Of a stretch of DNA of 64,000 nucleotides, positions 50,752 through 59,361 are shown piece after piece. A model generated the notes under the pieces. The model worked only from the letters and a program-made list of their open reading frames with translations, was not told the origin of the DNA and did no database searches. Source of the stretch: Deinococcus ruber (GTDB taxonomy: Bacteria > Deinococcota > Deinococci > Deinococcales > Deinococcaceae); NCBI RefSeq assembly GCF_014648095.1, contig NZ_BMQL01000011.1, positions 1 to 64,000 on the forward strand, given 5' to 3'. Made by a program: the position numbers and the translations under genes. Within the stretch, counting starts at the first letter, position 1. Each line of letters begins with the position of its first letter.

Positions 50752-53347
50752 ACATCTCCTTGTTGGCCAGGATCAACGCAGCTTCAGACACACTGCTGCC
50801 GTATTCGGCCTGAATACGTTCGCGTTTGGCTTTGTCCTCCGCCTTGGACGAGAACATCGCCATTTCCAGCTCGTTGGTGTACAGCGCCGCCCGGGTGCCT
50901 TCGATCACCCCTTCACTGGTGAAGCTCACCACCACGTACTCGCGGTACAGGCGCGGTTTGCCGCCCAGGCCGTCCATCAGTTCCTCAACGCTCCCTGGAA
51001 GATTGAACGCCTGAACCGCCAGCCGCGCCTGCTCAGGCTTCATGCTGCCGATGATGACCGTCGAGACGTTGTTCGTCACACCTCGAATCGCAGCAATATC
51101 GTCCGCCTCCTGCGACACCGCCACCGGCCAGAAGTTGTACTCGCGACCCAGTTTGTATTGCTTGCGGATCAGCTGCATCGCACCGTCGATCTGCGCCAGA
51201 ACACCGACTTCCTCGTTGATGTTGAGCTTGACATCATGTGGATAGTCCAGCCCGTTCTTCCACACCAGGTCGCTCATCAGCAGCAGGCCCACTCGCAGCA
51301 TCACGCTGTCTTCTTCCATCCGTTTGGCACGCAGGTACGTGTGCGGGTTATCGAGTTCGACCGTCGTAAATCCGTCCAGAAAATGCCCCATCCCTGGATT
51401 GTTTGCGGCGGTGTAGGCCTCCAGCTCACGGGCCATCAGCCGCAGTTCATCCTTCACGCTCTGATCGGTGATGCCTTCACTGCCGAGCTGGTTGAGGTTC
51501 CGGACAGCATTCACCAGATCGCGTAAGCGGGCCTGCCCGGTGTAGCGGTACGTGGGCAGTTCCGCGCCTGGGATCGGCTGCCCCAACTCATCTTCCGGTA
51601 GATAGAGCGCGCGCTCCGCATCAGGAATCGGCTCGCTATGGCGCAAATACAGCGTCTGGAGCGCATTCTGCAGGATGTTCCGCCGCAGCGCACTGGTATT
51701 GATGTCCAGAATGGCCATGATGGAGAGAATGCGGGCCATCTTATCTGGTGTCGGCTGGGCGTCCTTCTTGGGCAGATCAAACATATTGATGCAGACGTAC
51801 TCGCCATTCCTCAGCCGCGCACCAGGCGCGATCTCCAGAATCGCGCCCTGGAGAGATTCGTACGCAGCGATATAGCCGTCTTTCATGTCAATGCAGGTGC
51901 TCCGCGCGCCCAGCGCCGCACACGCACTCAGCAGGACCTGCATCAGGTGGGTTTTTCCGCTGCCCGCCTCGCCCGCGACGACCATGCCGTAGTTCACGCT
52001 GCTCGACGACGGATTGATGCCCGTCAACCCGCCGTAAGGATTTCGGAAGGTCAGGATCGGATCGGGATTACCTTCCCACGGACCCACGATTGGCACGAAA
52101 TCCATGAAGTTTTTGCTGTACCCCTTGGTGTGGTACGGGTGCTCTGCGCCGGAGAAGGGGGCGCTGTCGAGGAACAGATCGAGATTCTGAGCATCCCCCA
52201 CCACCGGCCGAATGCCCTTCATTTCCCGGTAAGCCGTCACCGCGTCGACCCGCATCCGCTGCAGCTCCGTCTCGGAAGCGGCATACAGTAGCACGCTGCT
52301 GCTCCAGTCCCCGAGCACTTCCCCCGCTTCGATATTGTCGAGAATGGCCTCGCCGATCTGGATCCGTCGGCCGGTTTCCCGTCCAGCATTCAGAGCGACC
52401 TGCTCGTATTCCATACTGTCAAGCTGTTCGTTGATCTTCTGACGGGTGGTGCTGCTGTCAGACACCACGAACTCGTTCAGCAGCACATAATTTTTGCCTG
52501 CCAGACGCCGCGTGACCGTTTCGGTCAGACCGGGCGTCGTCGATCCACCTGCCTTATTCATGCTGACCGTGGTGAGATAGACGTTATCGAGCAGCAGATA
52601 CCCGTCGTTGCTGTGATCCAGTGCGCTGCACGCCAGTTGTTCGCGCAGGGTGTTCTTCTGGATTGAAGCGTCGTCCAGATGCTCGAGGGCCAGGGTGTCC
52701 AGCGTGCTGCTGTATTCCGGTACGCCCGCGAGGCTCAGGCCCGGATTGAAGTACCGGAAGATGGGCGCGAACACTTCCTGCGTGTTCATGGCCTGGCAGT
52801 ACATGCCGCTGCTCATCATCTGCTCGGCCAGTTCTCGGCGCAGCCGCAACAGGTTGGGCATCAGCGCCTGGAGTTCCGAGGAGTAGTAATCAGCGTTCTT
52901 TGGCCTGGAGGGCATCGGCACGCGGAACGTAAAGAAGCTCTGCAGGTCGCTCAGCTGTCCGGTGTGGGCGAGCTGGCGCAGGGTGTTCTGGCGTTCTTCA
53001 TGCAGCGATTTCAAGACCGGATTGTCCGTTTCCGCGTCGTACAGAAATGGAGCCAGAGCTTCTTCAGACGCGGTCGTGCTAATGGTGTAATGCCGGATGC
53101 GCGTGCCAACCGGAAGTGTGCCGATGATGGCACGGCGCAGACGCTCACGAATGCTGCTCCTGTTGGTTGCGGACACGCGCGCCGCACTCAGCGGATAGTT
53201 CCGGATGCCGAATTCCACGCTTCCGTCCCGCATCAACACCATGCCGCGCCGGATGGCCATATACGGAAGTTCGGTCGTGAGGTTCTTCCCGCGCGCGGCA
53301 TACTCGCGCGCGCGCTGAATTGGAGAAGGGGGCAATTTTCTGACCAT
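50738..53347 (-). CDS. virB4: VirB4-family T4SS ATPase, 869 aa
   Basis: The main conjugation ATPase. The N-terminal CagE/VirB4-type domain (about 30-390) is followed by the motor with Walker A G459-EAGSGKTH and Walker B region VKLNINEEVGVLAQ (about 720-735). Motifs include NPYGGLTGINPSSSS before Walker A. Length fits VirB4 (about 800-870). It begins just after a VirB3-like gene and is followed with overlap by the TrbJ-like gene. Confidence 0.93.
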   Translation of the reverse strand: MVRKLPPSPIQRAREYAARGKNLTTELPYMAIRRGMVLMRDGSVEFGIRNYPLSAARVSATNRSSIRERLRRAIIGTLPVGTRIRHYTISTTASEEALAPFLYDAETDNPVLKSLHEERQNTLRQLAHTGQLSDLQSFFTFRVPMPSRPKNADYYSSELQALMPNLLRLRRELAEQMMSSGMYCQAMNTQEVFAPIFRYFNPGLSLAGVPEYSSTLDTLALEHLDDASIQKNTLREQLACSALDHSNDGYLLLDNVYLTTVSMNKAGGSTTPGLTETVTRRLAGKNYVLLNEFVVSDSSTTRQKINEQLDSMEYEQVALNAGRETGRRIQIGEAILDNIEAGEVLGDWSSSVLLYAASETELQRMRVDAVTAYREMKGIRPVVGDAQNLDLFLDSAPFSGAEHPYHTKGYSKNFMDFVPIVGPWEGNPDPILTFRNPYGGLTGINPSSSSVNYGMVVAGEAGSGKTHLMQVLLSACAALGARSTCIDMKDGYIAAYESLQGAILEIAPGARLRNGEYVCINMFDLPKKDAQPTPDKMARILSIMAILDINTSALRRNILQNALQTLYLRHSEPIPDAERALYLPEDELGQPIPGAELPTYRYTGQARLRDLVNAVRNLNQLGSEGITDQSVKDELRLMARELEAYTAANNPGMGHFLDGFTTVELDNPHTYLRAKRMEEDSVMLRVGLLLMSDLVWKNGLDYPHDVKLNINEEVGVLAQIDGAMQLIRKQYKLGREYNFWPVAVSQEADDIAAIRGVTNNVSTVIIGSMKPEQARLAVQAFNLPGSVEELMDGLGGKPRLYREYVVVSFTSEGVIEGTRAALYTNELEMAMFSSKAEDKAKRERIQAEYGSSVSEAALILANKEMYAHD

Positions 53348-53408
53348 GGATGGGGACCTCGGAAGACAGTGAACGCAGCACCGTGGCTGCGTTCAGAAAG
53401 GAAGCGGA

Positions 53409-53753
53409 TTAGGGACGCCGAACAGGTGGATCTGGAAGGACACCCAGCCGCGGATCGGTATCTGGCCGGCAATGCAGCACTGGTGCGAGGAGAACCCGGG
53501 AGCGGATCCAGTGCATGACGTACTTCGGTGGGAAGCGTTGCCGGTACGCCCGCATGCCTGGGACGATCACCAGTCGCCAGACCGCGCCAGCGATCACCAC
53601 TGCGATCAGGTCTTTCAGACCGTAGTTGATGACCGACTTCACCAGCTCGTACACTCCGGCGGCCAGCATCAGGGTGATGCCAAAATCTTCGCGTGAATCC
53701 AGCCCCATCTTGGCGATGCTGCCGCTGTATACAGGAACTGCCGTTTCTTCCAT
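53409..53753 (-). CDS. VirB3-like membrane protein, 114 aa
   Basis: A small protein with two hydrophobic stretches: GITLMLAAGVYELVKSVINYG and LIAVVIAGAVWRLVIVPGM, followed by a basic region. This is the size and pattern of VirB3/TrbD, an inner-membrane partner of VirB4. The last 25 residues are Pro/Arg-rich. Order (VirB2, VirB3, VirB4) supports the assignment. Confidence 0.75.
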   Translation of the reverse strand: MEETAVPVYSGSIAKMGLDSREDFGITLMLAAGVYELVKSVINYGLKDLIAVVIAGAVWRLVIVPGMRAYRQRFPPKYVMHWIRSRVLLAPVLHCRPDTDPRLGVLPDPPVRRP

Positions 53754-53756
53754 AGA

Positions 53757-54164
53757 TCAGCAGGTGATGCCGAAAACCGCGACAATATTCCAGAGGCTGC
53801 CGACCACGGCAGCACCGACGACGTACCAGATGACGTTGGTCCAGGCGTCACGCTGCTTTCTGAAGACACCGATGATCGCAACGCCGATCCCGCCGACCAT
53901 AAACACTTTGAGCCACTTGTTGGCCGTGAGGCTTTTCGTCTCCGTGCAGGCCTTGGTTGCGGTGCCGTCCGTCACACTATTGAGGGTCTGCGCGTTGGCG
54001 TGTGTCACCAGGGCCATCACGATCAGGGCGACAGCCAGGACAGCCAGCCAGGTCAGCGCCCGGGCCAGTCGGGGGTGGGCCGCGAGGTACGCGCGGGCCA
54101 CAGCGAGCCGCTGCTGGACACGCAGCAGGGTGGGGAACAGCACAGGGGTCAGGGTATTCGTCAT
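53757..54164 (-). CDS. VirB2/TrbC-like pilin precursor, 135 aa
   Basis: A long signal with membrane helix (ALTWLAVLAVALIVMALVTHANAQ) leads to a probable cleavage after ANA. A second and third hydrophobic segment follow (WLKVFMVGGIGVAIIGVF and VIWYVVGAAVVGSLWNIVAVFG), typical of VirB2 pilins. It is the first gene of the minus T4SS operon, and AGGAGG lies upstream (54171-54176). It would form the conjugative pilus. Confidence 0.85.
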   Translation of the reverse strand: MTNTLTPVLFPTLLRVQQRLAVARAYLAAHPRLARALTWLAVLAVALIVMALVTHANAQTLNSVTDGTATKACTETKSLTANKWLKVFMVGGIGVAIIGVFRKQRDAWTNVIWYVVGAAVVGSLWNIVAVFGITC

Positions 54165-54301
54165 GGGTACAACCTCCTGCCGTTGTTATCCTCTGCAGGG
54201 TGGTGGCACGTTCTACCCCCGTCACGGACCACCACGGGATGGACCCGGTCGTCACAGGCGTTTCTTGCGGTGCCACCACCCCACACCGGAAGGTGATCGA
54301 C

Positions 54302-56359
54302 ATGACACGTACCGCAGAACACGACCTGCTTCCGGATCTCCCAACCCGTTCATGGGACGACGTCAAGATTGAGCAGCTCGAAGACCGCCTGAAGAATGCC
54401 GGCGTCACCTTGCCCGCTTCCCCCGACGATGCAGAGATGGCCGCCGTCAGCCGTCAGATCAGTGCGCGAGATCCGAAGCTCTTGCCACTGCTGCTTGACG
54501 CGGTAGTTGACCCACTGCCGATGGACGCGACGTCGAAGCTGCAAGCTTCAGCCGACCGGGCCGCGAAGGCCCAGCGGGTGAAGCAGGCACCTGGGAACAT
54601 GATCAAGAGCACGAACCACAAGGGCAGAGAAAAGCCAGACGGACGCCTCTTGACGTACATCGCGGGCGCTGTCTTTCTTGGTGGCGCGCTGGTGTATCTG
54701 TTTTGGCCCTCTGGCAGCGGGACGACCAGCACTGCTGCCGGGACTCCGCCAACAACCTCCACTTCGCCTCAGACCATCGCGGGACAGCCACCCCAGCCAA
54801 ATACTCCCTCAGTGACCACCCCTGCTGGAACGTCGTCTGCAACCGGCGCAGCAGGGCTTCCGACACCCAACGATCCCACCACTGTCCCAATGCCGCCAGC
54901 GGTCGTGACGACCGCTCCTGTCACGCCATCGGGGATCACCAGTGCCGATGCGGCCCAGGCGGCAGCGCCCGTCGTGGCAGCCGATTCACTGCCCTCACCC
55001 ACACCGACGTACACACCCGCACCCGCGTACACCACGCCTGCACCCGTCACGATGCCTGCGCCAGTGACACCTTCCTCAAGAACAGCAGTCGCCGTCGCAG
55101 TACCGTCTGCTCAGCCTTCCGCTCGTGTGCCGCTCGTGGCACTTCAACCGCCTGCCCGGGTCAATGAAGGTGTGCCGAGGCTGCTGACGATTTCCGCGCC
55201 TCCCACACCCGCTCGGCATGTGGTGTCTCTGGCACCCGCGGCCAGTGGTGAGAGTGCGGCTGCCGTTCGTACCCGCGTGGTGGCGGCAGCGGCTCCGACA
55301 GCTGTCGCCTCACACGTCAGCAGCCAGACTGCGGAGGTCGGAAGCGCTCCGAACACTGCAAGGAGCGGTGTGGTGCAGCAGGCGAGTGGTCCGGCCGCCC
55401 CGACCCGGAGCATCGTGCAGCAGAGCAGCACCGGAGAGACCACGTCTGCAGCTGCAGCGCCTGTCCGCGGAATTGTGCAGCAGAGCACTGCTGCCGCGCC
55501 GACCACCACGCCCGTTCGGCAGGGCCTGGTGAGTCTCGCCGCACCTCAACAGACCCAAGATGGAACGGCACCCAGCGCTGGCCTGATCAGCCGCACCGCT
55601 GACACTGCCGCGCCGGCAACTGCAGGCGGTCTGCATGTGCAGTCGTCCAGTGATTCGGTCTCGTCAGCAACCCGGACTGCGGGAGGGCTGGTGGCACTCA
55701 GCGGAACCCCTCAGGAATCTGCGGGGACGACAGCGGCACAACCTGCACAGGTTCCTCCTCAGCAGGCAGCGACTGTCCTGGGAGCGCCTGTCGCGTCTGC
55801 TCCCACGTCGCCGTATCCGATGGGGAGCATGCTGAAAGCGACCATCAACAACGGCGTTCTCTTTGCAACAGTCGAGGGTACGACCACCCAGGGTGTGCTG
55901 AGCGGTCAGGATCAGCAGTACGTGTATGCCACTGCCGAAGACGGCAGCGTCTGGCGCGGCACTCCGCGGCTCCTGAGCAGCGGACGGATCGGTGTGACGT
56001 TCGACCGGGCGCTCGTGAAGGGCGTGACGCTCAACACCACCGCCGACGCCACTGACGATTCTGGCCTGCCGGGGATCAAAGCAGAGAGCCATACCGACAC
56101 GCCGAAACTGGCTGCGCAGGCGTTTCAAGCACTGCTGTCGGGCGCCAAGAGCTTCGCGCAGACCAGCCTGCAGGGTGAGACGTCCATTACGGCGAACGGC
56201 ACGATTGTCAGTAGCGCGGCCAAGCCGAACTTCTGGGTGACGTTGGGCGGGGCCCTGGCAGGCAGTTTGAGCCTCCCGTCACCCCAGATCACACAGGTGG
56301 ATGTGACGTCGCTGGCGAAGGGAACGCCGGTCGTCCTGGTGATGCGCGGCGAAGAGTAA
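54302..56359 (+). CDS. VirB10/TrbI-like T4SS protein, 685 aa
   Basis: The protein has an N-terminal cytoplasmic part (1-116) and one membrane helix (LLTYIAGAVFLGGALVYLF, about 117-135). A Pro/Thr/Ala-rich linker (about 136-570) follows, then a C-terminal strand-rich domain (about 575-685) with GSMLKATINNGVLFATVEG, GTPRLLSSGRIGVTFDRALV and VTSLAKGTPVVLVM. This is the VirB10 layout, bridging the inner membrane to the outer structure. The linker contains repeated (I/V)VQQ(S/A)S motifs. It is divergent from the VirB2 operon, and GGAAGG precedes the ATG. Confidence 0.85.
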   Translation: MTRTAEHDLLPDLPTRSWDDVKIEQLEDRLKNAGVTLPASPDDAEMAAVSRQISARDPKLLPLLLDAVVDPLPMDATSKLQASADRAAKAQRVKQAPGNMIKSTNHKGREKPDGRLLTYIAGAVFLGGALVYLFWPSGSGTTSTAAGTPPTTSTSPQTIAGQPPQPNTPSVTTPAGTSSATGAAGLPTPNDPTTVPMPPAVVTTAPVTPSGITSADAAQAAAPVVAADSLPSPTPTYTPAPAYTTPAPVTMPAPVTPSSRTAVAVAVPSAQPSARVPLVALQPPARVNEGVPRLLTISAPPTPARHVVSLAPAASGESAAAVRTRVVAAAAPTAVASHVSSQTAEVGSAPNTARSGVVQQASGPAAPTRSIVQQSSTGETTSAAAAPVRGIVQQSTAAAPTTTPVRQGLVSLAAPQQTQDGTAPSAGLISRTADTAAPATAGGLHVQSSSDSVSSATRTAGGLVALSGTPQESAGTTAAQPAQVPPQQAATVLGAPVASAPTSPYPMGSMLKATINNGVLFATVEGTTTQGVLSGQDQQYVYATAEDGSVWRGTPRLLSSGRIGVTFDRALVKGVTLNTTADATDDSGLPGIKAESHTDTPKLAAQAFQALLSGAKSFAQTSLQGETSITANGTIVSSAAKPNFWVTLGGALAGSLSLPSPQITQVDVTSLAKGTPVVLVMRGEE

Positions 56360-56964
56360 TGCGGCTGCCTGAACAGAAGAAGATCGGCCTGCAGGCGTTG
56401 CAGGCCGATCTGGTGTTGTGTGACGGTCAGTTAGAGCGTCTGGGTGTGTCCCCCGATCTGTTTCCCGGACGACTGGTCTCGCTCAAGCCCAATGTCTCGA
56501 CGCGTTTTGGCGAGCGGCTGGTCACGTTCCGGGCAGTGAACCAGGCGACCCTCACCCGCCACGATGTCTACACGCTGGCTCATCTCGCGGGCACCGCAGA
56601 AATTCGGGCACGCTTGCAAGCCCCGGCAGACCGCTGGCAATCAGGCGCCATTGGACACCTCGGAAACGAACCGGACGCGCGTGGCTGGCTGGGAGAACAA
56701 CTGGTCATGGTGGAGTACGACGCCTGCCATTACACCAAAGCGACCATCCGCGACAAAATGAGGGCCTTCCGCACGGAAGGCCAGGTGGTGTGGGGAACCT
56801 CTTCGGCCCTCAGGGCAGAGCGGATCGCCCGTGCGTACCCGCAGGCTCAGGTGTTTTACACGCCGTGGTGGGAGTCCCCTGCGGAGCGAGCGGCCACAGT
56901 TGCAGGTGGGAATGGTGGGCGGCGAGCGAAGCGTATGGCTGACAATCTGGCGCGACCACGATGA
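56359..56964 (+). CDS. hypothetical protein, replication-relaxation/nuclease-like, 201 aa
   Basis: The C-terminal half (LVMVEYDACHYTKATIRDKMRAF, GQVVWGTSSALRAERIARAYP) resembles the nuclease-like domain of plasmid replication-relaxation proteins, with an Asp/Glu-x-Asp and a Lys that could form an active site. The N-terminal half is helical. It shares its first base with the VirB10 stop, so it is co-translated with it. Its 3' end overlaps the convergent minus gene by 155 bases. Assignment is tentative. Confidence 0.55.
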   Translation: MRLPEQKKIGLQALQADLVLCDGQLERLGVSPDLFPGRLVSLKPNVSTRFGERLVTFRAVNQATLTRHDVYTLAHLAGTAEIRARLQAPADRWQSGAIGHLGNEPDARGWLGEQLVMVEYDACHYTKATIRDKMRAFRTEGQVVWGTSSALRAERIARAYPQAQVFYTPWWESPAERAATVAGGNGGRRAKRMADNLARPR

Positions 56965-57436
56965 CACTTCCGCGGTGAATCAGGATGTCCGTGCGTTTGA
57001 GTTGCTCACGCACGGTCATGCGGCTGTACCCACCCCGTGTGACCCGGGCCAGCATCAGATGGCGCTCTCTGGGAGCGCGTTCCAGCATGGCTCGCCCGGT
57101 ACTGTAGGTGTGGTGGTGCAGGTACCCGCGTTCCTGTGCGTGTGTCAACGCGTCTCGGTAGTAGATCAGGTTCGCAGCCCGGTCGACGGAGGGGATGCTG
57201 GCTGCATCGGCCTGAAGCAGATGACACCCGGCATACCCCAGTGTCAGAATGTCGCCAACCACCGAAGGGCGGAGAAAGACCAGGCCGCGTGTCAGCAGGG
57301 TCCGCAGATCATCACTCAGCGTCGCCGGACAGCGAACAGCGCGTCGTTCCTGAAGTTCCAACAGCAGCCACGCCTCTGTGCGCGTCAGGGGAGGCCCCCG
57401 GTATTGACGCGGCAACTGATGGGCGTGGCTGTACAT
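56810..57436 (-). CDS. hypothetical protein, 208 aa
   Basis: Unrecognised. The start at 57436 (MYSHAHQLPRQYRGPPLTRTEAWLLLELQERRAV) suggests a winged-helix-like N-terminus. A central region (LLTRGLVFLRPSVVGDILTLGYAGCHLL) and a region with RMTVREQLKRTDILIHRGSVIVVAP follow. The last 30 residues read through the overlap with the convergent 56359 gene and look like low-quality coding. It lies two bases after the VirB9-position gene, so it is in that operon. Confidence 0.5.
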   Translation of the reverse strand: MYSHAHQLPRQYRGPPLTRTEAWLLLELQERRAVRCPATLSDDLRTLLTRGLVFLRPSVVGDILTLGYAGCHLLQADAASIPSVDRAANLIYYRDALTHAQERGYLHHHTYSTGRAMLERAPRERHLMLARVTRGGYSRMTVREQLKRTDILIHRGSVIVVAPDCQPYASLAAHHSHLQLWPLAPQGTPTTACKTPEPAGTHGRSALP

Positions 57437-57438
57437 GT

Positions 57439-58425
57439 TCAGTTTCCGGTGGCCATCGGGACGTTGACGAAGCTGCGCAGGACCGTGACGGTGCCCGTCG
57501 CCTGCTGCAGAGCGCTCCACTCTACCGCCAGAGGCGTGCCTGGTGTGATCCCCGCTGCGCTGAGCGAGACCGTGCCGTAGGTACTGCCGCCCGCAGGCAA
57601 GCTCAGCGCGCCGCGCCCGTTGACGGCCAGGAGCTGACCGCTCACGCTGACATGCAGCTGCTGGTCGTTGAGCAGATACGTTCCGGTACTGGGATTGTTC
57701 AGGCGGTAGTACAGAACCAGGGTCTGACCATCCTGCTGGAGTGCGAACTGCGCCTGCAGTGGCAGCTGTACATTCGTTGCCGAGATGACCGGCTGGGGAG
57801 ACGTCACGGCAGGAATCGCGGGCATCTGGGTCGTTTGAGCGGCGGGGACAGGCCAGGCAGGAGCGCTCGGAGTGACGGCAGGGGTTTGAGGACGGGGCGT
57901 ACTGGTGGGCGGTTTTGAAGCAGGTGTTTGCGCGGCAGGCCGTGTTGGTGTGGTCGCCCGTGCGTCGCTGCCTCCGTCTGAGGACGCGGACGCACTGGAG
58001 ATGGCCGCGTTGTTCGAGTCAGCGGAGGGATCGGTGACCACAATATTTTTGATTCCACCGCCGCGGCTCGCCGAAAGGGTGATCAGAAAGTATTGAGTCA
58101 TGCCGTTGGCGAGTTTGATGGCCATCGGGAGCGTTCCGGAATTCAGGATGGCCGCCACGGCCACCGTGTTGCCCATCATCTTCGTGTCGAGGACGCCGTC
58201 GCGCGTGGTGAGCACGTCCGTGACGGTGTCCGGGAAGTTGAGCATCCAGAGCTCGTCCTTGCCGATCTGGAGAAGACCTTCCTGGGTGGACAGTTGAGCC
58301 GTGGTGTACATGCGGGTGATATTCGGCCCCAGGTTTGGATTCTGGGTCGGGGAGGTCGCCAGAGCACCAGGCAACGTCAGGGTGAGGAGGGACAGGATCA
58401 GCGTCAGGCTGCGGGTGGATTTCAT
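57439..58425 (-). CDS. exported T4SS-associated protein, possible VirB9-like, 328 aa
   Basis: A signal peptide (TRSLTLILSLLTLTLPGALAT) is followed by a strand-rich N-domain (LLQIGKDELWMLNFPDTVTDVLTTRDGVL, GNTVAVAAILNS, MAIKLANGMTQYFLITLSA). This resembles the N-terminal beta domain of VirB9/CagX proteins. A Pro/Ser-rich linker (about 140-215) and a C-terminal beta domain (LPLQAQFALQQDGQTLVLYYRL) follow. VirB9 usually pairs with VirB10, which is encoded next to it. The start at 58425 was chosen over an upstream ATG. Moderately sure. Confidence 0.65.
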   Translation of the reverse strand: MKSTRSLTLILSLLTLTLPGALATSPTQNPNLGPNITRMYTTAQLSTQEGLLQIGKDELWMLNFPDTVTDVLTTRDGVLDTKMMGNTVAVAAILNSGTLPMAIKLANGMTQYFLITLSASRGGGIKNIVVTDPSADSNNAAISSASASSDGGSDARATTPTRPAAQTPASKPPTSTPRPQTPAVTPSAPAWPVPAAQTTQMPAIPAVTSPQPVISATNVQLPLQAQFALQQDGQTLVLYYRLNNPSTGTYLLNDQQLHVSVSGQLLAVNGRGALSLPAGGSTYGTVSLSAAGITPGTPLAVEWSALQQATGTVTVLRSFVNVPMATGN

Positions 58426-58493
58426 GGTGACTCTCCATTTCGGATCAGTGAACGACAAGAAGAACTGGGTGGCTTGGAACGGGTGGACGGACG

Positions 58494-59156
58494 CTACGAG
58501 CTGGTGGGGGCGGTCACGGTCAGGGAGAAGGGGGTGCTTTTCTCGCTGATGCCGTCTGTGGTGATCAGCTGAAAGGTGTACACCCCGAGCGCAGCGTTGT
58601 TGGCAGGCACGAGGGTTGCGCCGGTGCTGTCACTCGTCACCGTCACACCGGGCGCACTGCCGTCGACCCGCACCACTTTGACCTTGCCGGTGAATCCAGT
58701 GTCAGGCGTGATGGTGGCCGCGACGTGCACGCTGGTGCCCTGAGTGGTGGTGGCGCCTTCCGGCGTGATGGTCACGGTGTAGCCGGGAGCAGTGACGGCC
58801 GCGACCTTCACGCTGAGAATGGCGTCTCCACTTCCGCCGGGCACACTTGCTTCCAGCGTGACGGGGTACAGCCCAGGTGCGGTACTGGCGGCAGGTGTAA
58901 CGGTCACAGATGACCCGGTCACGTCTACGCTGAGACCAGCGGGGACACTGGATGCCCGGACACTCAGACCCGTTACGTTCTTACTCCCGTCGGTGGCGGT
59001 CACAGACACATGGCCCGGCGCACTGGCTGTTGCGTCGATGGTGCTGGGGGTAAGTGTCACACTCAGCGAGGTGACGAAGGGGTTGGCGAACTGACCGGAG
59101 CCGCAGCCAGCCAGCAAGAGGCTGAGGGCCAATGTGGGGAACAGGAATCGTTTCAT
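58494..59156 (-). CDS. lipoprotein with two Ig-like domains, possible VirB7-position protein, 220 aa
   Basis: A lipoprotein signal (FLFPTLALSLLLAGCGSG, lipobox LAGC) is followed by two putative Ig-like modules (FVTSLSVTLTPSTIDATAS and APGYTVTITPEGATTTQGT). It lies just upstream of a VirB9-like gene and may be the surface lipoprotein of the secretion apparatus. GGAAGGTG precedes the ATG, within a CCACCACCC-type hairpin leader shared with other T4SS genes. Confidence 0.7.
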   Translation of the reverse strand: MKRFLFPTLALSLLLAGCGSGQFANPFVTSLSVTLTPSTIDATASAPGHVSVTATDGSKNVTGLSVRASSVPAGLSVDVTGSSVTVTPAASTAPGLYPVTLEASVPGGSGDAILSVKVAAVTAPGYTVTITPEGATTTQGTSVHVAATITPDTGFTGKVKVVRVDGSAPGVTVTSDSTGATLVPANNAALGVYTFQLITTDGISEKSTPFSLTVTAPTSS

Positions 59157-59226
59157 ACGTGCGCACCTTCCGCCACCGGGTGGTGGTCACGCAAACGCCG
59201 GAACGCGGCGCCTCTAAAACACGCAA

Positions 59227-59258
59227 CCCCCAAACAATCCAGTTGGATTGTTTGGGGG
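59227..59258 (-). terminator. perfect 15-bp-stem hairpin with G-run
   Basis: Arms CCCCCAAACAATCCA and TGGATTGTTTGGGGG around a two-base apex lie between the 59362 gene and the lipoprotein start. It is AT-richer in the middle than others in the window and is a plausible terminator. Confidence 0.65.
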
Positions 59259-59361
59259 GGTTCACTGGAACTCCAGTGCCGAGCCGCCGGATACTGCACA
59301 CGCACAAGCATGCAGGGGGAGGGCCGGAGAGCTGACCAGAAGTGGTGCTCAGAACTCTAGG

